Below the pieces are notes generated by a model that was not told where the DNA came from, did not search any database, and saw nothing but the letters and a program-made list of their open reading frames with translations. From NCBI GenBank assembly GCA_013368325.1, contig JAACJK010000005.1, forward strand, positions 372,001-436,000: 64,000 bases of DNA. Reading direction: 5' to 3'. Position 1 is the first letter of the stretch. Each line of letters opens with the position of its first letter. Position numbers and translations under genes: made by a program. The DNA is from Ephemerocybe angulata. Lineage: Eukaryota > Basidiomycota > Agaricomycetes > Agaricales > Psathyrellaceae. This document shows positions 58,014-64,000 of this stretch, piece by piece.

Positions 58014-58491
58014 ATATTCCCACGGTTCGTCCAGATGGGTAATCGCCCTCTTTCTTGGTATCCTCTTGTGTTTGGCAACGCTCTTTTGTTTCTTGGTACT
58101 TTGAATGAGACTGGTGTATCTCCCTCGATGTATTGTCAGAGTTCTTAGGGTTGAGATATTATATGTTTGTTTCAATTTTTGTATGTCCCTCCAACTTCCT
58201 GATGCCTAAATCGGTCGCGGCGCGCAAATGGGATCATTTGATGGCTGGGATTGACAGGGAAGGATAGGAGGGTTTTGACAGCTGAGAAGAAGCCGGGAGA
58301 GCGACATTGATCTGTCGCGTTTGGGCATGCATGGAAGAATGGTTTGGCTATTTATACACAGTAGGCCTATTTATACACGGTAGGTATAGGGAGGGAGGGG
58401 AGACGTGTTGTCCACAATTCTGGGGTTAGCTTTGTGGTTCTTTGATGGGGTGTTGTCCACAATCCTGTGGTTACGATTACCCTGTGGCAGT
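58014..58491. other. Right subterminal region of the KDZ element
   Basis: 3' tail of the 973-residue gene and subterminal repeats (TTGTCCACAAT at about 58410 and 58454, and CTATTTATACACRGTAGG twice near 58350). Confidence 0.5.
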
Positions 58492-58555
58492 AACCACAAA
58501 TTGTGGACAGCTATGAGGGGCAACAACCGTGCTATTGTGGACAAAAATGACAGCT
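58492..58555 (-). repeat. Right terminal inverted repeat of the KDZ element
   Basis: Reverse complement of the left terminus (see 45353-45417). Its outer end AAAATGACAGCT includes the start codon of the small zinc-finger gene. Confidence 0.85.
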
Positions 58556-58821
58556 ACCCCTCGTGTCGCCAGCAACCCCCATACTCGCTGGGGAAAGAAC
58601 GAGCCGATTGACCCCGAGAAGAGTCATCCAGTCCACAAGCCCACATGTGCAATTTGCAATAAAGAGTTTCCCACTCAAGAGGATGTGCGTACCATGCTTG
58701 ATTGTGTATGATGCATGGCATCTTTGGAAATTGGATGGCTGATTGACTTCTTGGTTTGTAGGCAACGCAACATCAAAACGACGCGCATCCTATGCCTCAG
58801 AGCTCGAAGCGTCGCCGTTAA
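58547..58821 (+). CDS. Small C2H2 zinc-finger protein, 65 residues
   Basis: Exons 58547-58684 and 58762-58821. Start MTATPRVASNPHTRWGKNEP; one finger, CAICNKEFPTQEDATQHQND then AH, fits C-x2-C-x12-H-x4-H, with the intron inside the finger; it ends in a basic KRRR tail. The ATG and first codons lie in the right terminus of the KDZ element, so the element may donate the start, or the gene may have been cut by insertion and restarted. Confidence 0.65.
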
Positions 58822-59199
58822 TGGTGCCTACATCGAAGCTGTATGGTGCAGTCATTGTTGACAGACTCCCCCAATCTATCTACCCCCTCGCCTGACCGTA
58901 TTTGGACCGTATCACTGGCGCCCTATGTCAAAGAAATCACCAATATTACTATTCGAACGCCCCCGGCGGGCCCCATATATTCTCTTAGCCTGTGGAATGT
59001 ACCGTAGTACGCTAATCCACCATTCTATTACTTCATCCTGGAATCCGGTGGTGAACCCCACTACAGTGAACCGCGAGCATGTGTGTGTACTGAGTGAGGC
59101 GCGCGCGACGTGTAGCGTTTGGGATATAACAGGGGCAAATAACGGGGTCCAAGGAAATGCGAATCGCGATTTTTTGTTTCTCTGTCCGGTGCACATCTC

Positions 59200-59525
59200 C
59201 TGCCCGCCTGTACTCGTGCCGCTAGCTTCAATTACCTCCTCTTGCCGCCAAGGCCACTTGTTTGATGCCTCTCGGTACCTCCGACCGGCACCTCCCAGCA
59301 ACGGATCTCTGGATCTAAGTACATACCTCTGCGCCTCCTAGCGCCACCTAGTGTCTCTCTTGAGTCTTCGCCTCTCGCCTCTTGCCTCTTGCCTCTTGCC
59401 TCTTGCCTCTTGCCTCTTGCCTCTTGCCTCTTGCCTCTTGCCTCTCAGTGCCTTGAGCATCTGTGCTTTATGAGAAAGACATAAATAAATCTGGCAGGCA
59501 CATCTACGCTCGTAGTATTCTGATG
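59200..59525. repeat. NACHT-segment flanking repeat, copy 3, with heptamer microsatellite
   Basis: Homologous to 42550-42815. It contains about ten tandem copies of GCCTCTT at about 59370-59445, absent from the other copies. Confidence 0.8.
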
Positions 59526-59871
59526 CTTTGCACTAGAATCAGCTCGGATGAAGCATCAGAACCGTTAGCTTAGCGAAATTCTGTGAAGCATGAACCCCGC
59601 TGGTTACCATACTTTGGCCCGTGATGTATCACCCAAGTATCACCCACTCCTGGCTACCCCCACTAATTACCATACTTTGGCCCGTGATGTATCACCTATA
59701 TCTGTCCCGCCATCCATTCCATGATATATCATATGAGTAGTGCTCCTCCTCACGCGCGACGCTGGCAGCAACAGCTAATCAAAAATACCTCTCCTGATAA
59801 TTTCACACTTCTCCATTACGACGAAGCGGCCTCAAATTTAAACATACCAATAGTGGGATCGAGCCTTGAGT

Positions 59872-61262
59872 CCCAGTGAAAAACGACTCGGGGGGATCGG
59901 GAGCTTTCTGGGACTATCGGTGAATATCGGTAAATATCAGACAAAGTGGGTTTCTCTCGGAGAATATCTAGATGCCACAACACTTTTGAGCATATACTTG
60001 CCTTGGGATGTCTAGAAAGTCAAGAGATCGATGTCACCTGGCTCGAGAGTCGATGGTTGTTTGTCCAGCAAGTGTGATGGAATCAGAGAGCAGGGATCAT
60101 GGGAACTTAGTCGAGCACTCGAGGTGGTGGATCGAAGACGATGCTTCGTCTTGTCTCTGTTGTCCACCATCCCTTTGCACACCGCCATCCTGACTTTCCT
60201 CCCAAAGCGATGCCATGGTATGTTGAGAGGAGGTTCATTCTGTCAAGCATAGCACTTTCCCTGGCAAGCATAACGACTCGATTCCCCTCCTGCCCTCGTC
60301 AATCGCTTGAAGCTTCGCTCTCTGCCATATCGGCATATCCGCCGCCGCTGCCTTAACACCTTCTCAGCTCGACGACGGATGACAAGTAACGAGAGTACAC
60401 CTCGCCCATTGAGAAACGTGCTTTCAACCTGGAAATAAACTGTTTGGGCCAGTATCAATCGAGGAAAAGTGCTGTACGCCACCCACTGCTTCTGTATCTA
60501 CGTAGCCTGACTGCTCTCTCTGGTTGGCTGGCTGCTGTCCATCCCTTGCCACAACGCACCTGTCACCCCTCTGTTGTCTCGCTGGGGCCCCTTTCTTGTG
60601 AATTGTTTGAATGGTTAGGCTGTTGCTGTGGTCTACCAGAGATCCGTGAAAAGGCGGGGATGATTGCCGCTATTGGTGAGTGCGTATTGTGCCTATCCCC
60701 TTGCCCATCCATTTCTCCCAGCCTCACTCCATGCTCATTCTTCCTTTGTACACAGGGCGGGCAAATCTCGACTTGTTCTTTACAACCCCATCAAGGTGAG
60801 CACACGAGTACCGCCGTACCCCATTCTCGTCCCTGGGCACCGCTTCCACCCCGCCTGCTCATGCCCTGGCATTACACACATGTGCCCCCCGTCTGCCAGT
60901 ACCTTGACTGCGACGAATTACCGTAGATTATCGCATATCTAGATACACTGTGTAGATTAGTATGATAATAGCAAGTATTTGGATGCCATTCCTCACCGCT
61001 TCAGATGCCAGTCAAATGCCAGTGCACCAACTGATAATATCGGGGATATGATGGCAATATCGGGAGCAACCTACTGTGAGACCATCACACGAATCAAAAC
61101 TCAACAATATTTCTGAATCCGTCGGTGCATATCTGAAGAGGGTGGTACAAAATCTCTGGAACTGTCGGGCACCGTCTGATTTTCCGAGGATTCCGACAAA
61201 TCCCGCTTATCCCTGACAATTTCCGATATCTCCTGATCTCCCCCGAGTCGTTTTTCACTGGG
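59872..61262. mobile_element. 1.4 kb element (inner) with TIRs and 7 bp target duplication
   Basis: Ends CCCAGTGAAAAACGACTCGG at 59872 and its inverse at 61262. CTTGAGT flanks it on both sides (59865-59871 and 61263-61269). The CAGTG terminus and 7-8 bp duplication fit the hAT superfamily. No transposase domain is visible inside. Confidence 0.7.
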
Positions 61263-61294
61263 CTTGAGTGGCGACACAAGCGCCCGTGTAAGCG

Positions 61295-61376
61295 GGCGTT
61301 AGGTTAGGCTTAGGGTTCGGGTTTGGTTAGTGTTTGGGTTTGGTTAGTGTTCGGGTTAGGCTTAGCGGTTAGGCCA
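61295..61376. repeat. Degenerate telomere-like TTAGG tract
   Basis: GTTAGGTTAGGCTTAGGGTT is followed by GGGTTTGGTTAGTGT words, a degenerate run related to TTAGGG. It lies between the inner element and the outer element's right arm. Confidence 0.4.
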
Positions 61377-62409
61377 GGGATCATATATATTCTCGTTAAG
61401 TCTACAGATACAGTAGTTTGAGTGGTGTGATGTATCACGAAATGAGCGCGCCGGAGGCGCGCAAAGCGTGGAACCCCGCTTGTTTATTTGTGTGATGCAT
61501 CATGGGCCAAAGTATGGTAACCAGCGGGGTTCATGCTTCACAGAATTTCGCTAACTTAGTGGTTTTCATGCATCATACCAGCTGACTCGCCTGTGCTTTG
61601 GGTTTGAATCACCGGTCTGAGAGTGAAAACTAGGTTCGTTACATGTACGTACACCCGCGAGCGGGGGGCGAGGGACGAGCAAGACGGCGAATAGAGGGGA
61701 GGGTGAAGGAGGAAAGGGAGGCCTACGGGAGCGGGAGGGAAGAGAGAAAGAGTGCGAGTTTGGAGCGTGCGTAGTATGAGCGGAGCCCAGTCGGGGGGTG
61801 GATGGAGGAGGGAGGGTGTGTGCGTGCGTGTGTATCCACGAGCGAGGGAAGAGTGCGCTCTGGAGTCGATCGTGTGCTTGCGGGCGGTGCTCTGTGCTCC
61901 AACAATGGCGTGGAAGCATGCACGGCAGTGTGGAATGGGTGGGATGGTATCACCGTGCTATGCTCTTGAACTTCTGGGAGATGATTCCGCATCCTCTCCA
62001 ATTTTCGCATATGGAATTGCCAGCCCCAAGGGCCAGAGCATGTAATATCCATCCTTTTGGCCCATTCGTGCTAGGATCTCGCGATGGTTCCTAACAACAC
62101 AGGCACCAGAGGCCAGAATGGCATGCGCGCACAGCAGTTGTATAACCGGCGACCAAATCCGGCAGTTGCCGGGAAATTTCCGGTGAGCAATTCACTTACA
62201 AATTTGATGAAATTACCCGATTTGGCGATTTTGATGCTTACATAGGGTAGGTAGGGTCCCCTTCGAGGTCTGAAAAAAATATTTATACACTAGGTCAGTT
62301 TTTTGAAGGCCGGGACCCCCTTGACGAATGAGCCAGAGGGGTCCGGGAACAAATCTTCCGTTATCCCCCGTTATCCCTGGCAAAACATTCAACTCCACGC
62401 CTCCAATGC

Positions 62410-64000
62410 TTACAGACAGAATGGCAAAAGAACAGGTTGCACTGGTGAAAGTAAAATCAGAATCAGTTGGACTCCAGTAGTCTTGAGACATAGGTTATTC
62501 ATGTATATGTGTATGCTGTCTAACCATAGATAAAGGAACCCGGAGGTCATTTTCTGCCCGAGGTATGACACCCCAGGGACCTCAGAGAGCTTTTCCATCC
62601 ACCAAGAAGAGTCGCATGCAAGGAGGTCCGCCTTGAGCGAGGGAATCACAAAAGCATCACAGAAGACTTTCCGAGCCACAAAAACTTGAAGGAAACGGGT
62701 GTAGAATACCACGGCTTCCTCAGTCGCTGCGAGGGAGAAAGCCGGTCCGTTGCCTGCAGTTGAAAAGGATACGGTCAGATCAAGTCTTGTACACCGGAAA
62801 CGCCCTCGAACATACCTTTCAACACTTGCACAGCGCGTACTTGAAGGAGGGAATCCCTCATTTCATTGCTGACGTAGAGGCTCGTACAGCGTCGAGGACT
62901 GTTAAGGAACTCTCCAAATGATCAATGGTAAAAGTGGAATTCGGTGTTAAAATCGTCGCGCGGAGGAATGGCCATCAGGGAAGACACGTTTTCCAGTAGG
63001 GAATCTGCCTCCCCAGGGTACGAACAGAGTAGTGCCCTCCAAAAGAATGCTGAGCGGGGTGAGACATCTACAGACCAGCCTATAAAGCCGACAGAGGTAT
63101 ATGGTCCTTCCTCTAGATCCGCTTCAATAATTGCTAGCCAGGTTGCTAAGAGGCGCGGATCAGGGCTGCGGTTCATAATGGCGGTGTAAAGCAGGTCCAA
63201 TGGTGCAAGAGGATTCGGGCTATCTGGATCGCTGCGCATCCCGGTCTCGAGGACTTGCTTAAGCAGGAGCTGTGGGTTCCTTGAAGGTCCATCAACGAAC
63301 CGGATGACAGTGGCTACGTAGATGAACTGCCCCGAAGCCATCTTAACCAGGAGTCTGATTACATCTTCGGATGGCCATGAAGTGGGAATGGCAGGGTTTC
63401 GGAGCCGAATTTCAGCGAATTTGGCTCTCAGAAAGAGCGCGATATCGCTGTCGGGATCGTATTTATTATCGAAGAATATTTCTTGATAGAAGCCGATGGT
63501 GTGATGAGACTCGAAGAAGTGTCGAATGACGGGTTCTGGGCGGCTGAGGAGTAGAATACGGAGAGGGAAGGCAGCGTGAATGATGAGCTGTTGGAGGGCT
63601 TCTAAGATCTCGAGCTGCTCATCTTCATCTCTCCGGGGAATGGCCCTTCCTTTGGTTTCAGGTCGGGGTGCTTGACATTCATCGAGTCCGTCGATGATAA
63701 TTACCATTGGGGCGGGCGGAGGCATCTCTGGTGGACGGTGCCAAGCTCGTAGGGGTCGCAGGATCAATGTCTCGAGCTGATCCCCGAGTCGCTGCTCAAA
63801 AGTTGCAGGATCGTGTTGGATGGCCCGCTCGACCTCCCACGAGACGTCCCGGAAGCATTCGAGGCGTACAAGCTGGTACGCCAGCGTCGGCACGAGGTAT
63901 CACTTTGACCTCCGCCTCGCATTGCCCGAGAACGACGAGAAAAAGAACGCGCCCGCGAGTAGCCCACTTTTATTGCACGTCTCCGCGATCGACCCTGCGA
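62410..64000 (-). pseudogene. Second NACHT NTPase, interrupted by two in-frame stops; 5' part off the window
   Basis: Close paralog of the gene at 40098-41996. Visible exons run from 64000 to 62816 and 62753 to 62410. The frame is open except for TGA at 63902-63900 (after FSGNARRRSK) and TGA at 62924-62922 (in HFYH*SF); the intact copy has CGA at both places. Walker B MVIIIDGLDEC, LRILLLSRPEPVIRHFF and WWMEKLSEVPGVSY are kept. The P-loop lies beyond the right edge. Apart from the two stops, the reading frame and the last intron are preserved, so inactivation is recent. Confidence 0.85.

Larger units (their letters stand above)
45353..58555. mobile_element. 13.2 kb KDZ-class DNA transposon with intact transposase and cargo genes
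   Basis: Long terminal inverted repeats match at 45353-45417 and 58492-58555: both begin AGCTG(A/T)CATTT(C/T)TGTCCACAA, then share TTGTTGCCCCTCAT and TGTCCACAAT. The short TTGTCCACAAT unit is repeated just inside each end. Between them lie a 156 bp tandem array, a complete KDZ transposase, four other spliced genes and one small frame. No convincing target-site duplication was seen. KDZ (Kyakuja-Dileera-Zisupton) elements are known to be abundant in agaricomycetes and to carry extra genes. Confidence 0.85.
59540..61585. mobile_element. 2 kb inverted-repeat element (outer)
   Basis: A near-perfect 60 bp arm at 59570-59632 (TTAGCGAAATTCTGTGAAGC, then ATGAACCCCGCTGG and TTACCATACTTTGGCCC) is mirrored at 61491-61554; weaker pairing extends about 30 bp outward. 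No transposase was seen, so it is non-autonomous. Another element is inserted inside it. Confidence 0.75.
58822..62409. other. Repeat-rich region 3' of the second NACHT gene
   Basis: No gene supported. It contains the NACHT-flank repeat, a microsatellite and two nested inverted-repeat elements (listed separately). Confidence 0.5.

Noticed and set aside
45340..58570. Target-site duplication of the KDZ element
   Set aside because: The bases outside the two ends (ending CCACCACT on the left, beginning ACCCCTCG on the right) do not match over 6-9 bp. Borders may be off by a few bases or the duplication has decayed.
60444..60926. 160-codon frame inside the inner element
   Set aside because: No transposase or other domain, irregular composition, and no splice-supported extension. 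Likely chance.

Overview
The window looks like nuclear DNA of an agaricomycete basidiomycete. Genes are split by many 50-60 nt introns with GT..AG ends. The gene families (aryl-alcohol dehydrogenase and oxidase, P450, NACHT NTPases, a KDZ-class transposase, disordered Ser/Arg-rich proteins) fit a wood- or litter-associated mushroom-forming fungus. Species and chromosome cannot be told. All exon models are read by eye from splice signals and frame; multi-exon CDS are given as outer spans with exon ends in the evidence.

Layout. 1-9.1 kb: a partial copy of exon 1 and promoter of an aryl-alcohol dehydrogenase (AAD), decayed sequence with minus-strand exon/intron remnants, then the full AAD gene. 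9.8-16.5 kb: a cytochrome P450 and a secreted GMC oxidoreductase of aryl-alcohol-oxidase type. AAD, P450 and GMC oxidase together suggest a small aromatic-alcohol metabolism neighbourhood. 16.8-21.2 kb: four minus-strand genes for low-complexity proteins. 22.1-25.0 kb: a TLDc-domain protein. 26.3-27.9 kb: a metacaspase with a poly-Glu N-terminus, convergent with a 534-residue unknown gene (28.1-29.9 kb).

30-39 kb is a gene graveyard: tandem repeats and wrecked copies of an ATP-citrate lyase gene and a YIF1-type Golgi membrane protein gene. 39-44 kb and 59-64 kb hold related segments with NACHT NTPase genes: one intact, one 3' relic, and one interrupted by two CGA-to-TGA stops.

The most striking object is a 13.2 kb DNA transposon (45353-58555). 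It has about 65 bp terminal inverted repeats and a subterminal array of 156 bp repeats. It encodes a complete 1111-residue KDZ-type transposase and four other spliced, open genes: a 247-residue protein ending in SUMO-interacting-like motifs, a 204-residue basic protein, a 295-residue protein with a C-terminal RNase H1 N-terminal-like (hybrid-binding) domain, and a 973-residue protein. All five spliced models close in frame, so the element may be recent or active. A small secreted-protein gene ends in its left terminus and a small C2H2 zinc-finger gene starts in its right terminus. Next to it lies a second, nested pair of non-autonomous elements (59.5-61.6 kb).
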